Assembly (NCBI GenBank): GCA_029339195.1
Contig: JAPTJF010000321.1
Span: 1-64,000, forward strand
Reading direction: 5' to 3'
Length of the DNA stretch: 64,000 nucleotides
Origin: Micractinium sp. NFX-FRZ
Lineage: Eukaryota; Chlorophyta; Trebouxiophyceae; Chlorellales; Chlorellaceae
Below the pieces are notes generated by a model. The model saw only the letters and a program-made list of their open reading frames with translations. It was not told the origin of the DNA and searched no databases. Below are positions 1 to 11,918 of this stretch, piece by piece (within the stretch, counting starts at the first letter, position 1; every line of letters begins with the position of its first letter). Made by a program: the position numbers and the translations under genes.

Positions 1-2430
1 TTCCATCAAAAGCTGCTCTCGAAGAGGCGCTAAATCAGGTACATATAGGCGATCCATGGCGTCATACAACAGGCCATCCACCAGTTGATACCGACTCGGT
101 TTGCGCAGCTCAATGTCAGAGACAATGGCGCAGCATTCCTTGTCAGCTCGGTAACCCTCACGCACAGCTTGCAGGAACCCAGGTGCTACGCCCACGGTAG
201 AGTAGGCAGCTAGGGTAGCCAAGCTTGCTAGGGTGGCTGATGTAGGCCGCCGGCTCAAGGCGTCCGCTACAGCGTTCAGCTTGCCAGGCTGATAGCGGAT
301 GGTGAACTTAAACTCTCCGAGTTTCTGGGCCCAACGTTGGTGTTTAGAAGATGGCTCTTTGCAAGTAAAGAAGTATTGCAAGGAGGCATGATCTGTGTTC
401 ACCACAAACTCAACATGGGAGCCGTGCAGGTAGTGCCGCCATGCCTTACATGCATGCACAATAGAGTACATCTCTCTATCTTGCACGGACCACTTGGTTT
501 GCGCCGGCAGTAGAGTCGTAGACTCAAAGGCCACCACTTGTGGTCCCTTGCCGTGATCTTGTGTAAGCACAGCACCAATTTGCTTCTCCGAAGCATCGGT
601 GTAAACCACACATGGTTTAGTGGGGTCGAACGGAGCCACCACCGGTGCCTTACACAAAGCCGCCTTAAGCGCTTCGAAAGCCGCTTGATGCTCTTCCTCC
701 CAATGCCACTCCACACGTGTGCTAGTGAGGGAATGAAGGCAAGACGCAATATGTGCGAATCGGCGCACAAATCGGCGGAAGAAATTGGCAATTCCTAAAA
801 AGGAACGAAGCTCATGTACATCAGTGGGGGTTGGCCATTCCGCCACCACATGCAGCTTCTTGTCGTCTACCTCAATCCCGCGGGATGAAACCACATGCCC
901 GAGGAATTCCACACGAGAGGTGCAAAAGGAGCACTTGCTGCGCTTAGCAAATAGGTGTGCCTCCTTTAGACGACTAAGTACCTCTTCTAGGTCTTTCATA
1001 TGTTGCTCCTCACTAGGAGAATAGACCAGAATGTCATCGAGGTACACCACCACGCATGTATCAAGGAGATCCCTGAATGTATCATTCATCAGTGCCTGAA
1101 ACGTCCCCGGGGCGTTTGTCAAGCCAAAGGCCAGGACTGTGAACTCAAAGTGACCATAACGCGTCCTAAATGCGGTTTTAGGAATGTCACTCTCCTTGAT
1201 GCGGATTTGGTGGTAACCTGCCCGTAGATCGAGCTTGCTATAAACTTTAGCGCCGCTCAAGCGGTCCAAGAGCTCATCAATTCGTGGCAGAGGGTACTTA
1301 TTTTTGATGCTCAATGCATTCAGACCACGGTAGTCTATGCAGAGCCTCAAAGAACCATCTTTCTTGCGCACGAAGAGGACAGGTGCGCCCCACGGCGACT
1401 TACTTTGCCGGATGAAGCCTTTTTCAACAAGCTCTTGTAGCTGTCGCTTCAATTCGTCCAGCTCAGAGGGAGACATGCGGTACATAGGGCGACTAAACGG
1501 TTCCGCCCCCTCTTTCAAAGGTATCGCATGTTCCACCCCTCTCTGTGGAGGCATCCCCTCGGGATCCTCAAATACAACGGCATAGCTGTCTAGGAGTTGC
1601 TTCACCCTCGGTGACTCCGAACCCTCTTCCGAGCCTGCCATCTCAGGAATGGCGGCAAATAGGGGACAGCCGGCGCGCACGGCGCGCATGAGTTGCATGG
1701 CCGTTAGTATTTTGGGCATGCTTGTGGGAGTAGGTGACTTGCGGAGCGCCACGCGTCGTCCACGGTGCCTAAACTCGACCACGCCCGCCCGCCAATCAAT
1801 GGTCGGGTTGTGGTGCCGGAGCCAACTTGCTCCCAACACAGCATCAAACGATGCTTCCAACGGAATTAACCGGAACATGACCTTATCAATGTAGGAACCA
1901 ATTCGAATTGGTGCCTCAACCACTCGGTTGCAAACGTACTCCGTGCCATTAGGTAGAGCCACTCTAACGGAGTCGGCTGGTAGAGGGGTGAACCCGAGTC
2001 GCACCGCCATCTTCTCACTTAGAAATGGCATGGAGGCACCACTATCTATCAAGATGGTGCTTGCCGCTCCGCCTAGCTTAGCAGCAAATAATAGAAGGTC
2101 ATGTGCACCAGGCTGCACGGCAGCGCAGGTGACAGTTTGCATGACGTCTAGTGTAGACGCAGGCAAAGTGTGAGAGGGAACCGACCAGCCAGTCTTCGAT
2201 GGGGGAGCCTCGCTGCCCTCTAGCTGTCCTCTCTTACCCCTAGCTCCCGGGGTGCTAGGAGGGAAGGCTGAGTCAACGCGCGCAGAGCTATTAGAGACAG
2301 TCGCAGCAGCGTTGAGCGTGGCATGCCACCCGTCTTGTTGCCGGTCCGGTGACTCGGTAACGTCAGTGGGTTGGCATAGCCCAGCGCCACCAGCCCCGCG
2401 TGGGGCCGGGCTCAGGCGTTTCCCCGGTTG
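1..2430 (-). CDS. pol: Pol polyprotein, partial (protease, RT, RNase H)
   Basis: The frame is open from 2430 to the window edge with no stop, in the -1 frame relative to gag. Landmarks in order: retropepsin active site [11 protein letters not shown] near 2060; RT palm motifs [18 protein letters not shown] near 1350-1400, [12 protein letters not shown] near 1215 and catalytic YLDDIL near 1040; RNase H YTDAS near 600, TDHASLQYF near 390 and ADALSRRP near 245. The last residues before the edge ([15 protein letters not shown]) resemble the start of the integrase zinc-binding region. There is no need for an independent start codon; expression is inferred to be by ribosomal frameshifting. The integrase core is not in the window. 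Confidence 0.92.
2393..2424 (-). promoter_or_regulatory. -1 programmed ribosomal frameshift signal between gag and pol
   Basis: On the minus strand the gag codons CGG GGA AAC GCC TGA contain the canonical X XXY YYZ heptamer G GGA AAC (2424-2418), correctly phased to the gag frame. The gag stop TGA follows at 2414-2412. Slippage by -1 enters the pol frame, which is open only from 2430 downward, so the two frames overlap by just 19 nt. Downstream, GCCCC (2406-2402) can pair with GGGGC (2397-2393) across a 4-nt loop, giving a GC-rich hairpin at usable spacing. The heptamer and frame relation are read directly; function is inferred. Confidence 0.8.
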
Positions 2431-3737
2431 TCAGGATTGTCAGGGCAGTCCCGCCAGATGTGGTCAGTGCTCTTCTTGCAGCACAGACACAGTTTGGCGT
2501 CCATCAGAGCCTTGCGCTCTTGGTGAAAGAGACGGGGCTTCCAGCTCCCAGGGATGCGTCCCTTGCCCTTGGCAGCCTTGTTAGCACGGCTGCCGCCAGG
2601 CTTGCCTTGCTTGCCAGGCTTGCCTTGCTTGCCTCGGCTTGGCTGCCAACCCTGCCGCCAGCCAGTTCTGCCATGCATGGCCATCAGCTCCATGGGCATC
2701 GGCCCAGTGGTGGACTTGCTGCTAGATGGCTCCTCAGCACGGCTGGCTGCAATCTTAAGTGCCAGGTTGGAGGCAGACTCAAAGGTCTCAGGGGTGCCTT
2801 GTGCAGCAATCAAGCCGCTCACCAGGTCCCGCAGTGTCTTCTCCATCCCCCGGATGAAGTAACGGTACCTCTGCCTCTCAGACACCTCGGTGGCTGCCGC
2901 CAGGTGCAGCATGCGGGACTTGGAGATGTATGTCTCCAGGGCAGCCTTGCTTCCCCCCGCCATGCTCAGTGTCTCCAGCTCAGACGCAGCCACTTGGTTG
3001 CGGTCTTGTTGGCTGAAGTTGCGTTGCAGCTCAGTAGCCAGTGTGGCCCAGTCTGTGAGCATGCCCGCGCGGTACATGTTCAGGCAGACAGCCTGCACAT
3101 GGCCTTCCATGGCCGCCAGTACCGCCACTTGCACCTCCTCACGCTCGGGCACTTGATTCACCTCAAAGCACGCGCGTGTGGCGGTGAACCAGTTGCCCAA
3201 CAACATATTCAGGTTGTTGGTGCCTGGCACTATGCCTAGCTTGGTGTAGGGCACCTTTCCCTTTCTGGTGGAGCCAGAAGGGACTGCAGGAGCAGCTGGG
3301 CCGGCAGGAGGGACAGCTGGCGGGGTCCCAGGCGGGCCTCCGCCGCCGCCGCCCGCCGCCGCCGCCGCGTGGCCTGCGGCTTGCGCAGCGGCTGCTGCCG
3401 CCTGCGCCTGTGCCGCAGCCTCTTGTGCTGCCTGCTGTGCTGCTTGCTGCGCTGCACCCGGTGCAGCTGCTGCAGCGGCAGCAGCGTGGGCTGCCGCCTC
3501 TTGTGCTTGTGCCGCCGCATGCACTGCTTGTGCGGCAGCGGCGGCACCTCCCTCGGCCAAAGGTGCCAGCTGCTCAAGCCTGGCTGCCAGAGCTGCTATG
3601 GCAGCATCCCGTGCTGCTCCACCTTGCACTATCTCATCCATGCGAGCATCTAAGTGCTGCAACCATGCCCCCAACTGGTCACCTTGTGCGGGCGCGCCTT
3701 GCGGCGCCGGCACATGCCCTTGATCAGCCATGGTCAC
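2412..3737 (-). CDS. gag: Gag polyprotein of Ty3/gypsy element
   Basis: 441 codons. The N-terminal third is Ala/Gln-rich low-complexity sequence with a Gly/Pro-rich stretch. The centre (about residues 160-330) resembles the retrotransposon gag capsid domain: a Trp-rich helical region with [13 protein letters not shown], the [12 protein letters not shown] block and YIRGM-like helices. A basic Gly/Lys linker follows, and the protein ends with a zinc knuckle of the form C-x2-C-x5-H-x4-C ([15 protein letters not shown]), one residue longer than the usual CCHC spacing. It should assemble virus-like particles and bind element RNA. The stop lies just downstream of a slippery heptamer through which pol is probably expressed. 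The linker includes a short collagen-like GKQGKPG repeat encoded by an 18-bp tandem duplication. Confidence 0.88.
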   Translation of the reverse strand: MTMADQGHVPAPQGAPAQGDQLGAWLQHLDARMDEIVQGGAARDAAIAALAARLEQLAPLAEGGAAAAAQAVHAAAQAQEAAAHAAAAAAAAPGAAQQAAQQAAQEAAAQAQAAAAAAQAAGHAAAAAGGGGGGPPGTPPAVPPAGPAAPAVPSGSTRKGKVPYTKLGIVPGTNNLNMLLGNWFTATRACFEVNQVPEREEVQVAVLAAMEGHVQAVCLNMYRAGMLTDWATLATELQRNFSQQDRNQVAASELETLSMAGGSKAALETYISKSRMLHLAAATEVSERQRYRYFIRGMEKTLRDLVSGLIAAQGTPETFESASNLALKIAASRAEEPSSSKSTTGPMPMELMAMHGRTGWRQGWQPSRGKQGKPGKQGKPGGSRANKAAKGKGRIPGSWKPRLFHQERKALMDAKLCLCCKKSTDHIWRDCPDNPDNRGNA

Positions 3738-3770
3738 CGGTGCTCAAGTTACTCTGGTAAACTGAGTACA

Positions 3771-4132
3771 ACCGGTTCTGCCAAGTGCAGATCCGACCTA
3801 TGAAGAATCAAGGCAGGGCAATTGGCAAAGATAGAGGCTGGCTGCTAGCGTCAGCTACCGTCAGCTGCCGCTCACTCGTCGCTGCCTGCCGCCAGGGCCT
3901 GCTCCAGGGCCTCGTCACTGGAGGGCAGCTGCGCCGCCTGTGCCTGGCCCAGATCGCGCTGCAGCTGCTCGATCAGCGCGCAGGCGTCCTGGTGCCGGTA
4001 CAACGCTTGCAAAGTGGGGGAGTATGTAACGTGGTGGAATAGGTGGGGATCGTTACCCCTCCCTGCGTGGCAGGGATGTGCAAGGTTGCACACATGTCCC
4101 GGATAGGCATGGCCTGTTGCCACCACGTAACA
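3771..4132 (-). repeat. Candidate 5' LTR (3786-4132) and primer-binding site (3771-3783)
   Basis: Upstream of gag the minus strand contains a stretch beginning TGTTACGTGGTGG (4132-4120), a gypsy-like LTR start, and ending CTGCA near 3786. Two bases later is TGGCAGAACCGGT (3783-3771), which starts with TGG as a tRNA primer site should. The matching tRNA was not identified. Inside, CCACCACGTTACA (4037-4025) forms a 12/13 inverted match to the start. A minus-strand open frame ending with a stop at 3872 also crosses this block; its last 45 residues look like ordinary acidic coding sequence (LYRHQDACALIEQLQRDLG) and are unexplained. Without the 3' LTR these boundaries are a guess. Confidence 0.35.
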
Positions 4133-5021
4133 CGCACTGTCTTGCCATGGCGTTTGTTGGCCATACCATGCAGCACAACGTTCCGACAGCCACCAAAGCA
4201 ATGTTCTAGCGTCTCCACCTGTCACGTCTCCACCTGTCACTAACCTGAACCAGTACCTGCTGGGGCCTGCCGAGTCGGCGGTGACGAGGCGCACCGGCGC
4301 ACAGGGCGCTTTGGCAGTTGGCAGCGTGCTGCCTCCAGTTGCAGGCTGTTCAGGATTCTCACAGACCACTGGAATACCAAATCACTGGAACCAGCCCTCG
4401 CAAGTTGCACATGAGGGGAGCTCATCTAGTCAGCGCTGGGGGGCGCGGGCAGCCTGGCGCTGCCAGCGGGCCTCGCAGCGGCCGACTGCAGGAGGAGCAC
4501 TTGGCTATGATGGCACAGCAGGTTCCTGTATTTTCCAGCGCAACTGGTTGCACACTTGTCCTCGTGGCTGCAGTGTGGTCGGCTTGCCTGCATGTGAGCA
4601 CATCCTCATGTTCGGCTGCTGTGCACGCTGCGTCATGCCGGTGGGCCGCTACACACTGGCCCACTGCCGCCGCTGCAACGCAAGGTGTGTGAGTTGCACA
4701 TTGGCGCCACAACACGATCATGCAATTGCATGGTCCTGCCGCCCCCTATGGGCCGGCTTCAACGCAAACAAGTCCCGTCCAACGCCAAGCAGGGCAGGGC
4801 CGCGCGCGGCGCTCCCTGCACCGCATTCCTGGCCAGGACTGGCTTGGGTGCGTCAAGTGACCTGGCCCCTCTCATTCTTGAACATCATGGCTTTTTATAA
4901 GGGAAGAAGAGGGCAGGAAGGAAGCCGAGGGCGAGGCTGGGCCGTGGCGGGCTTCACCACGCGCGCTCGCTGCCCCTTAGCACGGCGGTGGCGCCGCCCT
5001 GCCGCGTCACATGCTCCGATC
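4133..5021. other. Intergenic: retrotransposon 5' flank to helicase 3' end
   Basis: No supported gene. It contains a perfect 15-bp tandem duplication (gtctccacctgtcac twice, 4211-4240). Several overlapping frames exist in both directions, but none shows a recognisable domain. The helicase 3' UTR should lie in the upper part. Confidence 0.5.
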
Positions 5022-8000
5022 TCATCTGTCCCACCTCTGCGCCGCTTCCTCATGGTTCAAGAGGTCCACGATGCTCTGTATGAGCTCGCCGCCTGCTGCT
5101 TCCACCGCCAGCCCCGGCTGCCGCACCTTGCGCTCCAGCAGGCCCTCCAGCGCCTGCCGCAGCCGCTTGACCAGCACCGCCGTCTGGGCGGGCGCCCTGC
5201 GGGGGGCAAGCAATGCAGCGTGGGATGACATAAGACACACTACCAGTTGGGTGTGGGAAGGTACAAGACAGCAGGGGATATGGTGAGCCAGATAAGATGC
5301 TGGACATGCGTTGCTCAGGGAGGGAAGCAAGGCTGGCACCCAGCTCCACCACGACGACGCACAGCTTGCATTGTGCTGCCCTGCACCTCACGCCCTGCCC
5401 ATCCAGAACCCAGCACTCGCCACAGGCAGCAGCAACAACGCGCCCCACCCAGTTGCACACCTGATGCGCAGCCAGCCGTCGACCTGCACGTAGCTCGAGT
5501 CGTGGGCCACCGCCAGGGAGCCGCCAAACAGCAGGATGGCGGCGGGGGCGGCGGTGGTGACGTCACGGATAAAGGTGCGGGAGGTGCGCACCTGCCGGGG
5601 GGAGGGCGGGGAATGGGGGTTTGTGTAAGTGGGTGGGGAGGGGCGAGGCAGGCGGGAACGCAGCAGCGGCGGGCGAGAAGGTGCCACGGCTGACTCAATT
5701 CGTCACTGCTGGCGGCCAGCTGCATGTGTCGCCCCACAGCTGCACCCACACGTGGCAGAGCACTCAGTTTGCTTGCTGACTTCCAAGACATGTGCTGGGG
5801 CAGAGCAGCTTCCCCGCACCTTCTCCAGGTACACCAGGTATGGTCGCTGGTACTGCTGAGCCTCCAGCATGTGGCAGATGCTGCTGGGGTGCACCGCAAC
5901 CTCGCCCCCGCCGTCGTGCCACCCCGGCCGCTTGCCTGCAAGATGCGAGTGCATGTCGGCGAGATTTCAGAGTGAGTGGGGCGAGTTTGGCAACGCTTGG
6001 CCGTGGTCTGCTTGCTGGCAAGCAAGGAGGCGTGGGCCATGCCTGATGTTCGGCCACCATGCTCCCCTGCTTTGAAGCAGGTGCCAAGTTGGTGCCCGCC
6101 GCCGCAGCCACTTTCTGGCACGAGTGAGACGGTACAATCCTCTGCGGACGCACCCCTCTCCACCCACTGCTCCCAAAGTGCCCCCAACCTGCTTCCTGCC
6201 GCGCCGCTCCCAGCCTGCCCAGCGCCCACCTGGCGCTGACTCATCATCCATCACCGCCACGTTGGGGTACAGCGCAGCCAGCAGGACCGCCTTGACCACA
6301 GCTGCAGGGAGAAGATAGACCATGGTTCTGAGGTTGGAAGCCATCGCTCAGGCTGGGTACTGGGTCAAGGTGACGTCAAGGACAGGCTTCTGTGGCACAG
6401 CCAGGATGCAGTGACAGCTGGGCAGGGTGTGGGCACAGCGGCAAGGCCAGGCTCGAGACAAACGGGTGGTGGCACAGCAACAACGAGGGAAGAAAGCTCT
6501 GGGGAGCTGCCCCACCTGGGTGCTTGGCATATCGGTTGTAGGCCGCCGAGCGGTCGTCCATCCAGGCTCGCCCGCCGCCCCGCCCGGGACCTGCAGCAAG
6601 AAGCCCACAGCCCAACAGTCGACATTGTTGGGGCCGACCAAACAAGCACATGGCACGCCTTGGACTCCCTCCAACTGGGTTGAATGCACCCACAGCGCAG
6701 CACCGCCTGCAGCCTGGCATGTGCACAAGCACAGCAGTATTGACGGCTGTGAGTGTACACCGGGCGGCCTCCTCGAATGCCACATAGGCAATGCTCGCCA
6801 GCGTGGCGCAAAACCAAGCCAGCACACGTCCTCCAGCACAGCCTCCTCTTGAACCACTCACCTACCACAAAGCCAATGTCTTCCAGCATGCAGCATGCTG
6901 CCACCTCAGAGCACGGCAGCCATGTTACAAACATGCCACCTCCCTCACCTGCCACAAAGCCGATGTCTGCCAGCATGGCGGCGTACTGCCACCTCATGTC
7001 CGCCAGCATGCTCAGGCTCTGCTCCGACAGGTAGTGCCGCCGGCTGTACTCGCGGGCACCTGCTCCTTGATGAAAGGGAGAAGGGACACGAGGGCAAGCG
7101 CAGGCGGGAAGTAAGACAGATAGCTGGTGACACTGGCCGCGCTCTGAGGCACACATTTGTGTTGCTGCAGCGCTGTTTAATGAATGAATGAATGAATGAG
7201 TGACACTGGCCGCGCTCGCGGGCCCCTGCTGGCACCACAGATTAGGCAGAGGGCATCCCCAAGTAAAAGACCCAACTGCCTTGCCTTCCGGCGCACACAG
7301 CACGCTCCCTTGTTCATACAACCCAACACATGCGCTTGCGCACCCTTGTGGCCGCCCTTGGCGCGTGCCGCCAGCCAGCCATCCACCGCTGCCACCATGA
7401 GCAGGTGGTCGCTCTGCTGGCCCGCGGCAATGGTGCCGCTGCCGGGGGCTGCCAGCGCGGCGCGGGCACGGTCGGCGGCGTCCTGCTGCGTGCCACCCGA
7501 GAATGGCGACTTGTAGCTGTTGGGGGGCAAGGATATGGGGGTGGGGCGTGGATAGAAAGAGGGTTGTGTGTGGGTACGGAGGGTGGCACCAGAGAGGGTG
7601 GGTCAGGGATCTGGGCGGTACGCTACGCTGATCCAGCGTCCCGTCAGCATCTCACAGCGCACATGCACACGTGCAAGGCGACGAGCCGCTTGGCCAGGCT
7701 TCCCGCTGAAGCCCAATCACCTGAGGCAGGCGGCGATGGTGAGCGCCGGCGCCAGGCAGCCCAGCGAGGCGCTGAGCAGCAGCAGCTTGCCGATGCGTGC
7801 GTCCACGGGCAGGGCCGCCAGGTGGTGGCCTGCGGCGGCAGGGGAGCGGGTATGCATGCAGGGAGGAGTTTTGGGGCATGGGCATTGTGAGTTTGAGTGC
7901 CCTGTAGGAGTCAGCGCTGGGGACTCAGCCGGAAAGGCAATTCTCCAGAGGGGCGGGCAGCACATGCTCGGTCGGCGCTGGCGCTGGCCAGCACAAAGAG

Positions 8001-11000
8001 GGGCTTGAGGCAGCGGCAGCAGCAGTGGAGCGGCAGCGGAGCGGGGCGCACCCAGCGGCGTGAGGTCTTCTGCTGGTGTGAGGGCCCCCACTTCCTGCAG
8101 CGTGCGGATCGCGCCCGCCACAGACTTCTCCGGCGGCGGCTGCGGGCGGGCCGGGCAGGGGGTGGCGCAGGCAGGGCAGGTGAGGGCAAAGGGGGAGTGA
8201 AGAAGGCGGGGCAACATCTGAAGCGGCAGACGACTAGGCAAATTAGATTATGTCTAAATGTGGCATCGGAGGCAGGCAGAATGCACTGGGGCGGTTGCAG
8301 CTGCTGGCAGTGGCCACCAGTGCATGCTGTGTGCAGGCCATGCCACCATACCTGGAGCACGCGCGCCAGGAAGGCCCCCGCCTTGCCCAGCTTCAGCAGG
8401 TGGATCTGAAGGGCCAGCTCCTCCAGCGGCACCCGCACCATCTCGGGTTGCTGCACACAGGCACACACAAACACACACAAGTGGCAGCAAGGGAGGTGGG
8501 TCAGCTCTACAAGGGCGCCGGCACAATCCCACGGTGGTGCATGCAGGCAGGGCGGGTCGATCACAGGCAGGGCAGGTGGGGTGCAGAGGCTGGCAGGCAG
8601 GATCGTGCCAGGCAAGGGAGAGGTGATCCCAAATGTGACCAGCGGTGCAACACAGCCCCTGCTTGGGACGGCAGGAGGGAGGCAAGCCAGGGATGCACGC
8701 ATTCAAACGCCTGCCATGCCTTGCCGTGCAGCGCACGCACCTGGTAGCGGCGCATGCGGTGCTCGAAGCGGGCGCGGGTGTAGAGGCCGTAGCAGATGCC
8801 GGGGCGCACGCGGCCGGCACGCCCGCGGCGCTGCTTGGCTGCAGTCAAGAAGAGATGCTCAACAAGGTGCAGTGGGCAGGCAGGCGGGCATTCCAAGGTT
8901 GTGTGGGCGGGCAGTCAGCCCAGGGCAGATTGCCAGTGCAGTCGTCATTGCCGCCTTTACTTACACAGCATCAACGCTCACACCGCCCCACCTGATGCCG
9001 GCAATACTCAGTCACCTCAGCCAACAGCAGCGTCTTGCACCGCAGCCATGGGCAAGCAGCCCCACCCCACCTGATGCTGCCCACACCCAGCAACTGCACC
9101 ACTCCTCCGCCCCACCTGATGCTGCCGACACCCAGCACTGCACTCCGTCCCACCTGAGGCCGCCGACACCCAGTCCTCCACCAGCAGCGACATGCCGCGG
9201 GAGGCGTCGTACCGCCGCTCCTTCAGCTTGCCTGGAAGGCAGGCGAGTTGAGAGGGGGCAGCGGCGGGCAAGACAGATGAGAGTGGAGGTGAGGGTGTGG
9301 GTTGCGGCAGGGCAGGGCAAGGCAGGGCCGAGGCCCCGGCCCCCTGAAGCTCCGGCTGCGCTGTGAGCATACATGTGTACCATGTGCAGTGCTCTCATCT
9401 CATCCCTCCTGCGTTACCTCCCTAACACCCCACTCCCCACACGCACCTCCCTCCGCCATAACCACCACCCTCCCTTTCCCACCCTTTCCCACCCTTTCTT
9501 CCGTTTCCTCTCAAGCACATCTGCCCTGCCAGAGAAAACTTCCACTTGCACCCCAGCTCTCCAGCCCTACCCCCCACCTGCATCCACCATATCCTTTACT
9601 TCCCACCCTTTCATCCCCTCTGGCACGCCTGCCCCTGTCCAGAGAAGACTTCTCTCCCCCCAGCTACTACCCTGCCCCCCACCTGCATCCACCACGTACA
9701 CCACATCCTCAATCGTCAGGCTAGTCTCAGCTATGTTGGTGGCAAGCACCACCTTGCGCACGCCCAGCGGCGGCACACGGAACGCCTGGCGCTGCTCGCT
9801 GCGGGGCAGGCGCGGGGGGGAGGCGGCGGGGGGCAGGGGCAGGGTTGCGAACTTTCGAGGTGCGCGGGCCAGGGGAGCTGTTCATGATGATAGCTTGATG
9901 AACAAACTACTATCGCAGGAGAAGCTTGCCTGCCCCAGGTTATCGATCCGATCCCAGCCCCAGCCATCAGTTTTGCTTGTCCCAGCCCCATTCACACCAA
10001 ACACACACAAGAAGCCTCGCACCTGGGTGCCACAGTTGAGTGCAGGGGGATGACCCACTGGGAGTTGGCTCGGAAGCGGCGGGAGGCGCACAGGCGGTCC
10101 TGAAGCTCCTGGATCTCGCCCATGCCTGCATTCAGTTGCCGACAAACTTAACAACATCTGCCATGGTGAGGCATGTCGAGTAGTGCAGGCACGGCAAGGG
10201 AGTGGGAGGGCATGCGGGGCGGGGCAAAGGGGCACCCCATACTTCGCCTCCTTCTCACCACAGTTTAGTAATGGGTCAGGCAGTGGCGCTGGGAGCATGT
10301 CTACCCAGGCCCGCCTCCCTCCACCCGCTCCTGTGCTCGCTCCCTCCCTCCCTGTCGTCACCTGGCAGGAACACAAGGATGGCCCCATCCTGCCCAGCCT
10401 GGCTCTCATCTATGTGTGCCACCAGCTCTTCCAGCAGGTCAAAGTCCAAGCGATCCTCATCTAGAATGGCCACATTCCGAACCACATTGGGGCTGCAAGC
10501 AGGGAGCAGGGGTGCGTAGGCACATGCAGGGGTGGGTCACGCCTGGGAGGCGAGCGGGCACCTCAGGCCGCCGCCAGCACGGGGCCGCCCCTTCAGCCCC
10601 TTCTGCCAGCCAAACGCCAGCGCGCCCCCAAAACCTATACCACCGCCAAAATCAGCATCCCTATCTCGGTCAGCAATAGGCCCACCTGTACCCTGCCAGC
10701 TCCTCTTCTTTGAAGTGGGGGTTGAGCGGCCCCGAGTCAGCCAGCGCGTCGCCCCATCCCGCCTGCACCGCCTTCATGTTTTTGGAGCCGGCGGTCTGGG
10801 CGGCGCGGCGCTGCGCGCGGCGGTCCCACTGCGGACGCAGCGCCGCGGGCGAGTCGGCGTCCAGCACGTAGCCTGTGGGGTGGCGAAAGAAGGGTGCAGT
10901 TCATACAATCGTGACACTGCCTTCGTTTGCTCAATGCTGGGGGGCTGCTACGGGTCATGCCTGCTGGCCCCACACCACCTGCTCCACCGCCTGAAGTGGC

Positions 11001-11871
11001 GGCCGCAATCGATAGAAACAAACAAAAGATACATATTGAAAACACCATGCTTGCGCTCACCCGTGGCCTGGTAGCAGTCCTCCAGGAACAGCTGCTCCAC
11101 TGGGAAGGTGCGCCCCTGCAGGCAGAAGGAGAAGGAGAAGAAGAAAACAGCCCGAGGGCGTGGAGTTGAGGAAGCCATCAGGAAATCAAGCCAAAGACAA
11201 CAGTCAGCTACCACACTGCGCCCCTGCAGGCAGGCAGGCAGGCAAGGCGGTGGCGACAGGGTGGCGTGGAGGCAGGAGCAGGGGCGGGTTGGGGGGGAGG
11301 CCACAGGCAGGGTGAGAGGTCACAGCTTGGGTAAGCACAGCAGGTTGCCTGGCTGACACTTGTTGACATCAGCCTTGCACACCAGGGCACAGGGGGGTGC
11401 CCTGCCTTGCACCCGGCCCCATTGCGTCCTTGCCAGCCTGCGCCACGTGCTGCCCCCTGGCTCCTCACCCTCCCGCACTACTCGCTCCACCTGTGCGGTG
11501 GGGCAACAAACAAAGCAGCCCCGACAACACGACTCCGACCAGGGTGGCAGACAAGCGGACCACAATCCACACCGCCACCCAACACACTCCCTCTTGACTA
11601 GCTCCGCCAGGGACGGCACCCGAGCAAGTCCAGCCCAAAAGTGGGCACCCACAATACCAATTATAACACACACGCACACACACATACACACACAAACCCT
11701 TTCGTACCAACTATAACACTCACCTGTGCGTGCAGCACTGGGCAGCCTCCAAAGTAGTCTGAGAAGAGGGCGCTGTCCAGGGTGGCCGACATGAGGACGA
11801 CGTTAAGGGGGCGGCCCGCGGTGCGGCGCACGCGCACAAGGTCGCGCAGCAGGGCCATCAGGAAGTCGCCT

Positions 11872-11918
<47 letters not shown>

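Larger units (their letters stand above)
1..4132 (-). mobile_element. Ty3/gypsy LTR retrotransposon, 5' part (truncated by window edge)
   Basis: A minus-strand element with gag (3737-2412) followed by an overlapping pol frame that is open to position 1. The pol order is protease, reverse transcriptase, RNase H, with integrase expected beyond the edge; the frame ends within a stretch resembling the lead-in to the integrase H2C2 zinc domain. Protease-RT-RNaseH-before-integrase order and the YLDD-type RT place it in Ty3/gypsy (Metaviridae-like) rather than copia. Both frames are uninterrupted, so the copy looks young. The 3' LTR is outside the window, so LTR ends and target duplication cannot be verified. 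The upper boundary given is the candidate 5' LTR start and is uncertain. Confidence 0.9.

Noticed and set aside
4281..5228. 315-codon plus-strand open frame
   Set aside because: It overlaps the helicase last exon on the other strand and shows no recognisable domain.
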